DNA of 52,482 nucleotides from an uncultured Eubacteriales bacterium (GCA_949288095.1 CASEIX010000015.1:1-52482); one strand, 5' to 3'. Positions 37,089-46,980 are shown, counted from the first letter of the stretch. The notes: generated by a model not told the origin, from the sequence alone. Program-made: numbers and translations.

Positions 37089-37904
37089 CTATTGATTTGT
37101 TATGACTAATACGGTATCTAGTTTATCAAAATCTACTGCCGTTTTTACAATCGCATATCTATCTGTTGTATTTTGTGTATTAACAACTCTTTCAATTGAT
37201 CCTACATGAATTCCTTTTGGATAGATTCCACCTAATCCAGAAGTTTCCACACTATCTCCTTGTATAATTCCATCATCATCAGGGATATACATTGCTCTTA
37301 ATGCTGAATCCTCTTCTAAAGTTCCTTTACATACAATACTTTCATCTGTTGTACTTAACAAACAACTAACAGAACTTGAAGTATCTACAATTGTCCTTAC
37401 CTTTGCCGTATCACTTGTTACAGAAATAACATGTCCTACTAATCCTTGGTCAGCAATGACTGTCATATTTTCTTTTATTCCATCATCACTTCCTACATTA
37501 ATAACAATTGTTTTGGAATAATTACTAATATCTTTATTAATGATATATGCTGGTACTGTACTATATTCACCATATTTTTCTGTTAGTCCCAAATATTCTT
37601 TTAATGTTTCATTTTCAGATCTTATACTTTCCAATTCTCTTAATGATTGTTCTAATTCACTATTTCGTTGACTTAATTCTTCATTTTCTTGTTTCAAATT
37701 GTTGATATCTGTAAAAAATGTACTATTGCCACTAATTCCGTTTTTTAAATAAGTTAATCCATTTTGTATTGGCATAACTAATTTACTTGCTACATTTTCA
37801 AGAAATGAAGTTTCACTATCTGCATTTGAAAATATAACGATCAATATTAAAATAATAATGGTTATAGCAATTCCTGCTATTTCTGCCTTTTTATTTTTAT
37901 ACAT
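37089..37904 (-). CDS. mreC: Rod shape-determining protein MreC
   Basis: 271 aa. N-terminal membrane helix (about 8-26), coiled coil (about 60-100, LKQENEELSQRNSELEQSL) and a beta-rich MreC domain with AYIINKD, GSDDGIKENMTVIADQGLVG, KVRTIVDTSSSVS and TSGLGGIYPKGIHVG. MreC is an extracytoplasmic scaffold that links MreB filaments to PBP2. Length and motifs are normal. Good GGGAG site upstream. Follows mreB by 17 bp. Confidence 0.94.
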   Translation of the reverse strand: MYKNKKAEIAGIAITIIILILIVIFSNADSETSFLENVASKLVMPIQNGLTYLKNGISGNSTFFTDINNLKQENEELSQRNSELEQSLRELESIRSENETLKEYLGLTEKYGEYSTVPAYIINKDISNYSKTIVINVGSDDGIKENMTVIADQGLVGHVISVTSDTAKVRTIVDTSSSVSCLLSTTDESIVCKGTLEEDSALRAMYIPDDDGIIQGDSVETSGLGGIYPKGIHVGSIERVVNTQNTTDRYAIVKTAVDFDKLDTVLVITNQ

Positions 37905-37921
37905 TTTCTACTCCCATCAAT

Positions 37922-38978
<1,057 letters not shown>

Positions 38979-39686
38979 TCATATTTCTCCATCTTTCGTT
39001 AATATTTTTGAAATAATACTTGTAAAGTTTCCATTTCCTATTACAATATGGTCTAACAATTCTATATCAAATAGTTGTGCCACTCCTAGAAGTCTTTGCG
39101 TTATTTGTACATCTGCTTTACTCGGTGTGGAATCACCACTTGGGTGATTATGAATTAAAATCATTTTTGGTGCTTGCATTTTTATTGGTTCTACTAAAAT
39201 TTCCCTCATCGACATATTGACTGAATTGATTCCACCTTGTGCTATCTTTTTGATTTTTATAATTTCATTTTTATTATTTAAGATAATTAGTTTTACATGT
39301 TCTTGTTTTTCTAATCTCATTTCTTCCATCAGTAATCTTGCAATATCTTCTGGCTTCTTAATTTTTATTTTCTGATAGTTTGATGGTGTTGACATTCTTT
39401 TCGCCAGTTCACCTACTGCCTTTAATTGAAGTGCTTTTACCTTTCCAATTCCTTTTATATGCATCAATTCTTCTATTGTCATTTCTTTTAAAAAATCCAA
39501 ATTGTTTTTCGCATTTGGATTGATACTTAATAATTTTTGAGCAATGGTTACTGAAGACTCCTCTTTTGTTCCTGTTTTTATAATAATTGCCAACAATTCT
39601 GCATTTGATAATGCAGCTTCTCCATATAACTCCATTTTTTCATATGGTCTTTCTGTTTCTGCTAATTGTTTAATTTTGATAGACAA
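38979..39686 (-). CDS. radC: RadC family JAB-domain protein
   Basis: About 235 aa. An N-terminal helix-hairpin-helix region (IKGIGKVKALQLKAVGEL, about residues 80-97) precedes the JAB/MPN metalloprotease-like domain with HNHPSGDSTPSKAD. The cellular role of RadC is not settled; the old repair link was disproved. The frame runs back to an ATG at 39761, but those extra residues (MSTWTWSKWTQ...) are encoded by a palindrome and resemble no RadC. TTG at 39686, eight bases after AAGAAAGG, gives the usual RadC N-terminus (IKQLAETERPYEKM). Located before mreB, as in Bacillus. Confidence 0.92.
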   Translation of the reverse strand: MSIKIKQLAETERPYEKMELYGEAALSNAELLAIIIKTGTKEESSVTIAQKLLSINPNAKNNLDFLKEMTIEELMHIKGIGKVKALQLKAVGELAKRMSTPSNYQKIKIKKPEDIARLLMEEMRLEKQEHVKLIILNNKNEIIKIKKIAQGGINSVNMSMREILVEPIKMQAPKMILIHNHPSGDSTPSKADVQITQRLLGVAQLFDIELLDHIVIGNGNFTSIISKILTKDGEI

Positions 39687-39731
39687 AATATCATTCCTTT
39701 CTTGATTTCTATTTTGCCCCATATTGATTTG

Positions 39732-39760
39732 TGTCCATTTGGACCAGGTCCAAGTGGACA
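39732..39760. repeat. GTCC palindrome between DUF4321 gene and radC
   Basis: TGTCCATTTGGACC, one base, GGTCCAAGTGGACA: a 14-bp inverted repeat with a single mismatch, directly after the stop of the upstream gene. On plus it is followed by TTATATTTTTTT. TGTCC/GGACA ends are shared with the repeats at 42101 and 43485. Confidence 0.7.
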
Positions 39761-40018
39761 TTATATTTTTTTATAAATCAATATAGCTAATAACATTCCT
39801 ATGATACTTGCTACACTGATTCTAAACATTAATGCAAATGTGATTGTAACAACACTTAAGTCTAACACAATTGGATCTTGTAATCCAAATGTTTGACTAT
39901 ATGAAAGCCACCATAGCCAGTCCACATTAGATGCAAGTTGTCCTAATAGTCCCCCTACTACTAAACCTGATAAAATAAACACTAATAATATCCATATATT
40001 TTTTTCTTTTGTTGCCAT
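39761..40018 (-). CDS. DUF4321 small membrane protein
   Basis: 85 aa. Two hydrophobic segments (about 8-28 and 57-82) flank a loop with FGLQDPIVLDLSVVTITFAL, the DUF4321 (PF14209) signature. Function unknown. It often lies beside radC/mreB in clostridia, which suggests a link to cell division or envelope growth by position only. Start is backed by GGAGG seven bases upstream. Head of the shape cluster in this window. Confidence 0.85.
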   Translation of the reverse strand: MATKEKNIWILLVFILSGLVVGGLLGQLASNVDWLWWLSYSQTFGLQDPIVLDLSVVTITFALMFRISVASIIGMLLAILIYKKI

Positions 40019-40247
40019 TTCTTATACCTCCAAATTAGCCTTTACTTCTTACGGCTATTTATTTTTTCACATATTGGTATTATATATTGATTTAACATTT
40101 TTTTCAAGTAAAAACCTTTACTTTTTTCATATTTATGTGGTATATTGTTTAATATTTAAAATTTTATTACCAAAAATTATCTATTTAAATATAATAATAA
40201 TAGTAGTATAATATACTTAATAGGTTTTAAGGAGGCTTTTATTATAT

Positions 40248-40880
40248 ATGAAAATTGAAAAATTGACTGAAAACAAGATTCGTGTCATTGTAAATTCAGA
40301 AGATTTAAAAAATAATAATTTAGATTATCAAACCATTATGGAAAAACCAATAGAATCTCAAAAACTGTTTTTAGAAATGCTTTTAAAAGCGGAAAAAGAA
40401 GTGGGATTTTACACAGAAGGCTACAAACTTCTAGTAGAAGCTTTTTCTTCTTCTGATGGTCTTTTTGTGTTTACCATTACAAAATATGTAGAAAAACCTG
40501 CAACACCACCTAATAAATTAAAGGTAAAACCAAAGAAGAAAGTTAAAAATGTAAATCCTAATAGTAGTACTTCTATTTATCAATTTTCTAGTTTTGAAGA
40601 ATTTTGCGAATTTTGTACAGCTATGCATCATATCCCAAATTTCCAACCAAAACACTTAGCAAAAAATATCGCTTTATATGTTTTTAATGATACATATTAT
40701 CTTATCCTTTCTAATATAAATACAGATTCTACATATATTCATACATTTTATTCAACCATTTCTGAATTTGCAAGTTTAGCTTCTCATTCTGAAACATTTA
40801 AAATGAAGCTATTAGAACATGGTAAACCCATTATGAAGAAAAATGCTATTGAAACTGGAATTAAATATTTCTTGTCATAA
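40248..40880 (+). CDS. mecA: Adaptor protein MecA
   Basis: 210 aa with the two-domain layout of MecA: an N-terminal substrate-binding domain (about 1-85, MKIEKLTENKIRVIVNSEDL), a Lys/Pro linker (about 86-110) and a C-terminal ClpC-binding domain (about 115-210) with FSSFEEFCEF, YYLIL and EHGKPIMKKNAIETG. In Bacillus MecA targets ComK and other proteins to ClpCP. The ribosome-binding site AAGGAGG lies 12 bases before the ATG, longer than usual. TATAAT at 40207-40212 is a plausible -10 box. Monocistronic, with a terminator downstream. Confidence 0.92.
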   Translation: MKIEKLTENKIRVIVNSEDLKNNNLDYQTIMEKPIESQKLFLEMLLKAEKEVGFYTEGYKLLVEAFSSSDGLFVFTITKYVEKPATPPNKLKVKPKKKVKNVNPNSSTSIYQFSSFEEFCEFCTAMHHIPNFQPKHLAKNIALYVFNDTYYLILSNINTDSTYIHTFYSTISEFASLASHSETFKMKLLEHGKPIMKKNAIETGIKYFLS

Positions 40881-40906
40881 ACAAATTTGCCATCTTTACA
40901 TTAATT

Positions 40907-40940
40907 AATCCACAGTTTATACATAAACTGTGGATTGTTT
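40907..40940. terminator. Terminator between mecA and the M23 peptidase gene
   Basis: AATCCACAGTTTAT (40907-40920) pairs perfectly with ATAAACTGTGGATT (40923-40936), two-base loop, followed by GTTTTAT. Placed between convergent genes. Confidence 0.8.
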
Positions 40941-40944
40941 TATA

Positions 40945-41955
40945 TTAATATACGTAATTTTGTGGATTATATGCTACACCATTCACTCTAACTTCTAAAT
41001 GTAAATGTGGTCCTGTTGAATTCCCTGTTGATCCTACGGCTGCAACAGTTTCTCCCTGTGAAACAGATTGTCCAACTGATGCATATAATTTGCTACAATG
41101 TGCATAATATGTTTGTATCCCATTTCCATGAGAAATCACTAACATGTATCCATAAGAACCCTTCCATCCAGCAAATGTAACCGTACCTGAAGCAGCTGCT
41201 TTAATAGCTGTTCCTGTTGGTGCTGATATATCTAATCCTGTATGTGCCGAACTTCTAATACTACTTCTTGCTCCAAATCTGGAGGTGATGGTTCCTGAAA
41301 TTGGTCTAATCAATGAAATTCCTAATGCTGCTTTTCCACTTGATGTTGTTGTATTTGTATTGACATATCCTGCTGAAGTTTTAGAAGAAGTATTTTGAGC
41401 TACTTTAACAGCAGTTTTCTTTTCTACATATAATTTAGATACCACTTCATCTACAGAAATCAAATCTTTTATTCCCGTTTCATATTTTTCCAATATTGAA
41501 ATTTTATCTATATTTTCACTATTTTTTTCTTTTAATGTATTTACAGCATTTTCAGCTTCTTCAAATGAAGATACATAGTACTTTTCTTCTTGATCTTCTA
41601 ATATTGCATAATAGCGATAATATGGAATTCCTTGTTCTGTTACTTTATTATAGATTTCTTCATCATTTGTCACAATATTTCTTTTTAATAAGCATAACTT
41701 ATATTCTGGCATATCATTTACTTGTACAAAAGCTACATTTTCATTTGTTCCGTCTCCATGGTCCACATACTCGTTAATTCTATGTTGTAAATCAGATTTA
41801 TTTGATGTATATCCCACTTGTTGTCCATTGATATATACACTATATGTTGGTTTATATAAAAATGCAACTGCTCCAATCATTAAAAATATTGCAATCATAA
41901 AAAGAATTATGAGTTTTACTCCTCGTCTTGCATGAACCAATACCTTTTTAAACAT
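40945..41955 (-). CDS. M23 family cell-wall metallopeptidase
   Basis: 336 aa. Basic N-terminus, one membrane helix (about 16-36), an outer region (about 40-190) without a clear family, a Ser/Thr/Asn linker and a C-terminal LytM/M23 domain. Zinc ligands are seen in HTGLDIS and HLHLEVR, with the usual RFGAR start and YYAHCSK. M23 enzymes cut peptide cross-links in peptidoglycan. Single membrane anchor plus M23 is also the layout of SpoIIQ-type proteins, but there is no spoIIIAH neighbour, so a vegetative or spore role is open. All metal ligands are present, so it should be active. Confidence 0.9.
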   Translation of the reverse strand: MFKKVLVHARRGVKLIILFMIAIFLMIGAVAFLYKPTYSVYINGQQVGYTSNKSDLQHRINEYVDHGDGTNENVAFVQVNDMPEYKLCLLKRNIVTNDEEIYNKVTEQGIPYYRYYAILEDQEEKYYVSSFEEAENAVNTLKEKNSENIDKISILEKYETGIKDLISVDEVVSKLYVEKKTAVKVAQNTSSKTSAGYVNTNTTTSSGKAALGISLIRPISGTITSRFGARSSIRSSAHTGLDISAPTGTAIKAAASGTVTFAGWKGSYGYMLVISHGNGIQTYYAHCSKLYASVGQSVSQGETVAAVGSTGNSTGPHLHLEVRVNGVAYNPQNYVY

Positions 41956-42100
41956 TACATTATCTCCTTTGTATATGATAATGTAATCATATTGTAATAT
42001 TATTTTTTTTGCAATGATATAAAAAGTCTAATTTCCGTAAGTTTTTTTACTTTTTTTTATAAAAGCTTTATTTTCTTCTTTTTTTCTCTTTTTTTCTTTT

Positions 42101-42134
42101 TGTCCAATTAGGGACGTTTCCTTTTGGAACATTT
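42101..42134 (+). repeat. REP-like element, copy 1
   Basis: TGTCCAATTAGGGACGTTTC followed by CTTTTGGAACATTTT. It aligns with the minus-strand copy at 43485-43521 as TGTCC, five bases, GGGACGTTTC, one or two bases, TTTTGGA(A)CATTT. Inverted TGTCC/GGA(A)CA ends can form a hairpin. Confidence 0.6.
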
Positions 42135-42181
42135 TGAATACTTCATTTTCATTCAAATAAAGTATATTTTCATAAATATAT

Positions 42182-42224
42182 AAAAGTAGTTACACACATT
42201 CATATAATGCATGTAACTACTTTT
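42182..42224 (-). terminator. Terminator of the spore-coat pair
   Basis: A 13-bp perfect stem, 42182-42194 with 42212-42224 (core AGTAGTTACA), with A/T-rich arms. Lies just downstream of the minus-strand stop at 42257. Confidence 0.75.
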
Positions 42225-42256
42225 TACATGTTGTTTGAAATGGCTAAAATGCCACT

Positions 42257-42499
42257 TTATTGTAATTCTGTTTTCACTGTATTAACCTCTGTTGTTGTTG
42301 CTTTTTGTGCCGGGATATAATACCCTTTAGATTGTGCTATTTTAAAAAGCTCATATTGAAAACTTTCATCATTGTTTCTAATTTGTTGAAAAGTTTGTCT
42401 TAATTGCATATTCTCAGCCTCTGATATGGCTGTCTGATATGCTGTTAAATCTGATTTTACTCCAGCTAGAATATCATTTACCATTGTTTTCTCGTCCAT
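42257..42499 (-). CDS. CotF-like spore coat protein, second of pair
   Basis: 80 aa. MDEKTMVNDILAGVKSDLTA, then LRQTFQQIRNNDESFQYELF and KGYYIPAQ match the spore coat CotF family (PF07875), here as a short form. The family is ferritin-like helical and deposited on spores. It follows the 62-aa partner after 10 bp. In Bacillus CotF the two halves come from one gene; clostridia often have two short adjacent genes like this. GGAGG lies upstream of the ATG. Confidence 0.85.
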   Translation of the reverse strand: MDEKTMVNDILAGVKSDLTAYQTAISEAENMQLRQTFQQIRNNDESFQYELFKIAQSKGYYIPAQKATTTEVNTVKTELQ

Positions 42500-42509
42500 A
42501 AACCCCTCC

Positions 42510-42698
42510 TTAATTATTTAAAAATGTCATTAATTTTTGTTTTGTATTTAAAGCATCTTGAGCAGATTTAGTAAAAAGTTGTTTTATTTGTGGATCTACT
42601 GCTTGTGATGAATACGTATTTAATTTTTGATATGCTGTTTCATGTGCTCCTATTAGATGTCTTAAATGTTGTAATTCCATTTGATTTAAGTCTGCCAT
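42510..42698 (-). CDS. CotF-like spore coat-associated protein, first of pair
   Basis: 62 aa, all helical: MADLNQMELQHLRHLIGAHE, then AVDPQIKQLFTKSAQDAL and KQKLMTFL. It is the usual small partner of the CotF-like protein that follows it by 10 bp. A possible sporulation promoter lies upstream (42732-42762). AGAAAGGAATG gives the ribosome-binding site. Confidence 0.85.
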   Translation of the reverse strand: MADLNQMELQHLRHLIGAHETAYQKLNTYSSQAVDPQIKQLFTKSAQDALNTKQKLMTFLNN

Positions 42699-42731
42699 TT
42701 TTAATCATTCCTTTCTTATATATTTCTTTAT

Positions 42732-42762
42732 TCAGTATTTCCATTTTTATCAAATCTATTCA
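42732..42762 (-). promoter_or_regulatory. Possible sigma-G-type sporulation promoter
   Basis: On the minus strand TGAATA (42762-42757), 18 nt, ATACTGA (42738-42732) resembles the forespore sigma-G consensus TGAATA/CATACTA. It is about 35 bp before the first spore-coat gene. Position and gene content support it; the match is not perfect. Confidence 0.4.
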
Positions 42763-42837
42763 AAAAAAATGAACCCTTTTTGTTAAACTTTCTGTCTAAC
42801 ATTCTAGGTTCACTTCACTTTCTGATAATTTCTCATA

Positions 42838-43434
42838 TTATTGATTTTCTTCTATATGAATGGATTCTATTTTTCCATATTTATTATAAATCATTTTCAC
42901 ATTATATGTTTTATCCGATTTAATTTCATAATATTGTTGAGGTAGTTGTGTATCCTCTTTATTTAGTGTTACTACTCCAGATATAGGAACTTGATAAAGT
43001 TCATCGTCAGTTCTACTAACATTCTTAGAAAGAACTAATTGAATTAAAGCACGGACTATAGAACCTCTTACTTCTTCTCCTGCATATGGTACAAATTGGT
43101 TATTAAAAAATGTTAATTCATTAGAAGATATAGATATATTTCCTAAATATTTATCTTTTTCTCGTAAATATTGTAAAATATCCGTACAAGCAATTAATAG
43201 GATTCCCATGATAATTGCTATTGTAGTAATGACTTTTTTCTTTTCTTTTATTCTAAGTATAATGGATACTAATATGAAAACAATTATTATTATTAGACCT
43301 ATCTTTACTATTAAACCAATTATTCCTATTAAATCTGTTGTGCCTATTAAAAATACATTTTCAATTTCATCTAATTTTACTAAACTGATTATGATTATTA
43401 ATATTGCAACAATTATATAAATAATTTTTTTCAT
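42838..43434 (-). CDS. Membrane protein with C-terminal outer domain, unknown
   Basis: About 198 aa. Three hydrophobic segments (about residues 2-20, 30-58 and 65-85) and then a polar domain of about 100 residues (starting near YLREKDKYLGNI) with no motif I recognise. It lies directly downstream of pcrA on the same strand with a REP-like repeat between. The frame extends to 43458, but ATG at 43434 is preceded by AAAGGGGAATT at normal spacing, so the first eight residues are left out. Confidence 0.65.
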   Translation of the reverse strand: MKKIIYIIVAILIIIISLVKLDEIENVFLIGTTDLIGIIGLIVKIGLIIIIVFILVSIILRIKEKKKVITTIAIIMGILLIACTDILQYLREKDKYLGNISISSNELTFFNNQFVPYAGEEVRGSIVRALIQLVLSKNVSRTDDELYQVPISGVVTLNKEDTQLPQQYYEIKSDKTYNVKMIYNKYGKIESIHIEENQ

Positions 43435-43484
43435 ACAATTCCCCTTTTGTTTTGACATTTTTTATTACATAGATTTTGCCCAAT

Positions 43485-43520
43485 AAATGTCCAAAACAGA
43501 AACGTCCCCAAAGGACATTT
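43485..43520 (-). repeat. REP-like element, copy 2, immediately after pcrA
   Basis: AAATGTCC (43485-43492) and GGACATTT (43513-43520) are perfect 8-bp inverted ends. The minus-strand core GGGGACGTTTCTGTTTTGGA matches copy 1 at 42101-42134. The element touches the pcrA stop codon (43520-43522) and may also act as a 3'-end hairpin. Confidence 0.65.
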
Positions 43521-45868
43521 TAGATAATTTCCAAATTTGCATATTTTGCCATTAATCGTTTATGTCCTGCCTTATCAAAACTAATATCTACTTTTAAATC
43601 TTCTCCCTCTGGCTCCACTTTATTAATCGTACCCTCTCCGAATTTTTTATGATATACTCTCACACCTGCTTCATATTTTGATAAATCTACTTGGTTATTT
43701 GATGTTGATTTTTTTCCTAAATTATTTAAGAAGCTTTCTGCTGTTCTAAAAGCAAATCCTGTGTTCGTTGAACTGTTTGTTTTATTAGATTTTGCAAATG
43801 CTCCAACACCAACTGATTCTCTTTCTCCCATTTTATATGTTTTGATATTTCCATTATCTTTACTGCCATATGTCCATGTATAATTGGAATCTTTAAACAT
43901 TTGATTTTTATTATTATCTTCTTCTCCAAATGCTTCTTTATATCCTTCTAATAGTTCTTCTGGTATTTCTTTTAAAAATCTAGATACTGGATTATAACTT
44001 GTTGAACCAAAAATCGTTCTTTGCCTACTACAAGTTAAATATAGATGTTCTTTTGCTCTTGTGATTCCTACATAACATAAACGTCTTTCTTCTTCCAATT
44101 CTTTTGGTTCTGAAATGGATTTATATCCAGGGAAAATGCCTTCTTCCATTCCTACTAAAAATACAACCGGGAACTCTAATCCTTTTGCACTATGTAATGT
44201 CATCAATGTTACAGAATCTTCTGTTTCTTCTACATTGTCGATATCTGAAGATAATGTGATTCCTTCTAAAAATTGACTTAATGCATTTTCTTCATCTTCT
44301 ATATATTCTTCTTCAAATTCTATCGCAACTGTTAAAAATTCCTCTAAGTTTTCAATTCTGTTTTCTGCTTCTATGGTATTTTCTTCTTCTAATGCTTTGG
44401 TATATCCTGTTTTCTTTAAAGTTGTTTTAATTAACTCTGATATCACTAGTTTGTCTTTTTTGTCTTTTAATTCTTCTATGACATTTATAAATTCTCTAGA
44501 ATTTAAATATACCCTATTTAATCCATATTGGTCCGCATGTTTGATAACTTCATACATAGAAGTCTCATTTTGATTAGCTATTGCTTCTACTTTATCTAAG
44601 CTTGTTTTTCCAATTCCTCTTTTAGGTTCATTAATAATTCTTTTTAAACTTAAGTTGTCTGCACTATTTTGAATTAATCGTAAATAGGCAATGATATCTT
44701 TGATTTCTTTTCTTTCATAGAATTTTAAACCACCAACAATTTTATATGGTACATTTTCTCTTCTTAAAATGTCCTCTATTGCTCTTGATTGGGTATTCAT
44801 TCTGTATAAAATGGCAAAATCGGAATATTTATAATATTCTTCTCTTTTTAGATGCTCAATTTGTGTGACAATATAGGTTGCTTCATCATATTCATTATCT
44901 GCTTGATATACATTTGGAAGATTACCTTCTTCATTTTCTGTCCATAATTCTTTTTTGTATTTGACTTCATTATTTTTAATAACACTATTAGCAGCTTTTA
45001 AGATATTTCCTGTGCATCTATAATTTTGCTCTAATTTGATAATCTTTGTTCCAGGAAAATCTCTTTCAAAATTTAAAATATTCGAAATGTCTGCTCCTCT
45101 AAAACTATATATCCCTTGGTCATTATCTCCCACAACTGTAATATTTCCATTTTTAGATGCTAATAATGTCACTAATGTAAATTGTGCCTTATTAGTATCT
45201 TGGTATTCATCTACTAATACATATTTAAATTTATTGGCATAATATTCTAAAACATCTGGATTTTCCATTAAAATTTTGATTGTATAATTAATAATATCAT
45301 CAAAATCAATGGCATTATTTTCTTTTAATCGTTTTTGATATAACTCATATACTGTTGCTATTTTTTCTTTTCGAAAATCAGAATTCGCTCTTGCTGTATA
45401 TTGTTCTGGCTCTAGCATTTCATTTTTGGCATTACTAATTTCAGACAACACACTTCTGTCATTAAATAATTTGTCATCAATGGCTAAATCTTTCATACAG
45501 TTTTTTACCAATGTTCTTTGATCTGATGTGTCAAATATGATAAATGAAGAATCAAATCCGATTCTGTCAATAAATCTTCTTAAAATTCTAACACAAATAG
45601 AATGGAAGGTCCCCATCCAAATATCTTTTGCGTCATCTCCTACTAGATTTGCAATTCTTTCTTTCATTTCGTTTGCTGCTTTATTCGTAAAAGTTATGGC
45701 TAATATATCCCATGGTTTCGCACCTTTTTCTCCTATTAAATAGGCAATTTTATGTGTTAATACTTTTGTTTTACCACTTCCAGCTCCTGCAATAACTAAG
45801 CATGGTCCTTCTGTATTGACAACTGCTTCATATTGTTTATCATTTAATCCTTTTAATATATCTTGCAT
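43520..45868 (-). CDS. pcrA: ATP-dependent DNA helicase PcrA/UvrD
   Basis: 782 aa superfamily 1A helicase. Motifs in order: Q-motif LNDKQYEAV, Walker A GAGSGKT (about 29-35), Ib TFTNKAANEM, Walker B DEYQDTN (about 220), GDNDQGIYSFRGA, QNYRC, VTLMTLHSAKGLEFP and YVGITRAKEHLYL. The C-terminal tail ends with a small domain (GVRVYHKKFGEGTI) as in Gram-positive PcrA. Unwinds DNA 3'-5' in repair and displaces RecA. Length is slightly above usual because of a Ser/Asn linker. Transcribed alone or with the membrane protein downstream. Confidence 0.96.
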   Translation of the reverse strand: MQDILKGLNDKQYEAVVNTEGPCLVIAGAGSGKTKVLTHKIAYLIGEKGAKPWDILAITFTNKAANEMKERIANLVGDDAKDIWMGTFHSICVRILRRFIDRIGFDSSFIIFDTSDQRTLVKNCMKDLAIDDKLFNDRSVLSEISNAKNEMLEPEQYTARANSDFRKEKIATVYELYQKRLKENNAIDFDDIINYTIKILMENPDVLEYYANKFKYVLVDEYQDTNKAQFTLVTLLASKNGNITVVGDNDQGIYSFRGADISNILNFERDFPGTKIIKLEQNYRCTGNILKAANSVIKNNEVKYKKELWTENEEGNLPNVYQADNEYDEATYIVTQIEHLKREEYYKYSDFAILYRMNTQSRAIEDILRRENVPYKIVGGLKFYERKEIKDIIAYLRLIQNSADNLSLKRIINEPKRGIGKTSLDKVEAIANQNETSMYEVIKHADQYGLNRVYLNSREFINVIEELKDKKDKLVISELIKTTLKKTGYTKALEEENTIEAENRIENLEEFLTVAIEFEEEYIEDEENALSQFLEGITLSSDIDNVEETEDSVTLMTLHSAKGLEFPVVFLVGMEEGIFPGYKSISEPKELEEERRLCYVGITRAKEHLYLTCSRQRTIFGSTSYNPVSRFLKEIPEELLEGYKEAFGEEDNNKNQMFKDSNYTWTYGSKDNGNIKTYKMGERESVGVGAFAKSNKTNSSTNTGFAFRTAESFLNNLGKKSTSNNQVDLSKYEAGVRVYHKKFGEGTINKVEPEGEDLKVDISFDKAGHKRLMAKYANLEII

Positions 45869-45931
45869 GTATTTTTACTCCTTTATTTCAAATATCTGTT
45901 TGCGTTTCTTATTCTACTATATTTCATTTAA

Positions 45932-45965
45932 AAAAGCAAGCACATTTTCGGACTTGCTTTTCTTT
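45932..45965 (-). terminator. Terminator upstream of pcrA
   Basis: AAAAGCAAG (45932-45940) pairs with CTTGCTTTT (45953-45961), with T runs outside both arms. It separates the rhuM relic from pcrA. Confidence 0.7.
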
Positions 45966-45996
45966 TTTGATATACACTTTTAAAAAACCTTTTTAA

Positions 45997-46280
45997 TTAA
46001 CTTTCTTGTTTACCTTGTAACTGTTTTGTTTCTTTTAATAGTTCATCAAAATCAGATATATATTCTTTATCTTGTATAACCCTATATTTTTTATATTCGT
46101 TTAATGCAAGCTTGTCTGCTATTTCTCTCTTTATTTTTCCATTATCTTTTAAAATATTATATTCGTTAATTTTTAAAAATACTTCTAACTTATCTTTCCA
46201 TTCTTGCATTGAAATAATTTTGCCATTGATTTTTGAGTTAACCAAAAATCTTCTTCATTATATAAAACTTCTACCGATCA
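45997..46280 (-). pseudogene. rhuM relic (internally deleted virulence-associated RhuM family gene)
   Basis: Two pieces of a RhuM-type protein in different frames. About 46212-46274 encodes VEVLYNEEDFWLTQKSMAKLF, the RhuM N-terminal WLTQ-x-x-MA-x-LF block, with a stop just upstream. The next 215 bp encode MQEWKDKLEVFLKINEY, LKDNGKI, ALNEYKKYRVIQDKEY and SDFDELL, the RhuM C-terminus. The roughly 200 residues between are gone. RhuM genes are common near mobile elements and restriction loci, and their function is unknown. The C-terminal frame alone (82 aa) has no convincing ribosome-binding site. Confidence 0.75.
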
Positions 46281-46380
46281 TGCCAAAATAGAGCAAGCTG
46301 TAAATTATACTTACTCTACAATATATTTAGCTACTCTAAATGCATTTTAATATTTTTTGAAAACTTGCTAAATAATTTAT

Positions 46381-46980
46381 TTACTCATTAATCTTTTCCA
46401 TAATCTCTTTTACAATTTTAGAATTTTGTCCTAAAATTACAGAATAAATCAAATAATCTTCCCATAGCACAATTTCATTATATTGACTTTCACTTAATTG
46501 CGAAAAATCTTTCATATAATTTCTTAAACCTTCCAATTTTTTATTTATATTTCTAGCCTGTTTATTACGTATATATGGATTTTGTTTATTCATAATATAA
46601 TATGATCGTATATAAACAATTGTTGCAAAAGGCAAAATAATCATAATTAAAAATAATATAAATATTACTGGCAAGAGTAACATAGCAATAGTTTTATTCG
46701 GTATACTATTAAAAAAATCTGGAAAATTAGAAAAACTTACAACAATTAAAATATATACAAACACATACAAAATCAATTTTTTTATTATATTTTTCTTTAT
46801 ATCTTTATTTTCTTCTAATAAATTATAATCTAAGCAATCTTTTTTTACCTTTTCTTCAAATTCTAACATATTTATACTTTTTAATGTATTGCTTTTCAAT
46901 TTTTTAAATATATATTTTTCATTTTCATCTAAATTTTCTTCACTATCATTTATTATTTTTATACCATCTTTAATCGTCAA
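46381..46980 (-). CDS. DUF2207-like membrane protein, C-terminal part (split gene)
   Basis: 199 aa. Two membrane helices (about 65-85 and 98-122) and a soluble end with GLRNYMKDFSQLSESQYNEI, then VLWEDYLIYSVILGQN, the C-terminal signature of DUF2207 membrane proteins. Its first residues continue the preceding frame directly: with one extra A in the A9 run at 46981-46989, the upstream DIVATLMSLELKK runs into LTIKDGIKII. The start is TTG overlapping the upstream stop (TTGA), without a good ribosome-binding site. Probably one gene with the next entry, joined by -1 slippage, or broken by a homopolymer indel. Confidence 0.75.
   Translation of the reverse strand: MTIKDGIKIINDSEENLDENEKYIFKKLKSNTLKSINMLEFEEKVKKDCLDYNLLEENKDIKKNIIKKLILYVFVYILIVVSFSNFPDFFNSIPNKTIAMLLLPVIFILFLIMIILPFATIVYIRSYYIMNKQNPYIRNKQARNINKKLEGLRNYMKDFSQLSESQYNEIVLWEDYLIYSVILGQNSKIVKEIMEKINE

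Larger units (their letters stand above)
41956..42256. other. Intergenic region with repeat and terminator
   Basis: 301 bp, AT-rich. It holds the promoter region of the M23 gene, a REP-like repeat at 42101-42134 and the terminator of the spore-coat pair at 42182-42224. No gene was seen. Confidence 0.6.

Noticed and set aside
39687..39761. N-terminal extension of RadC (MSTWTWSKWT...)
   Set aside because: Encoded by a palindrome, no ribosome-binding site at the ATG, and unlike RadC homologues. TTG at 39686 has a proper site.
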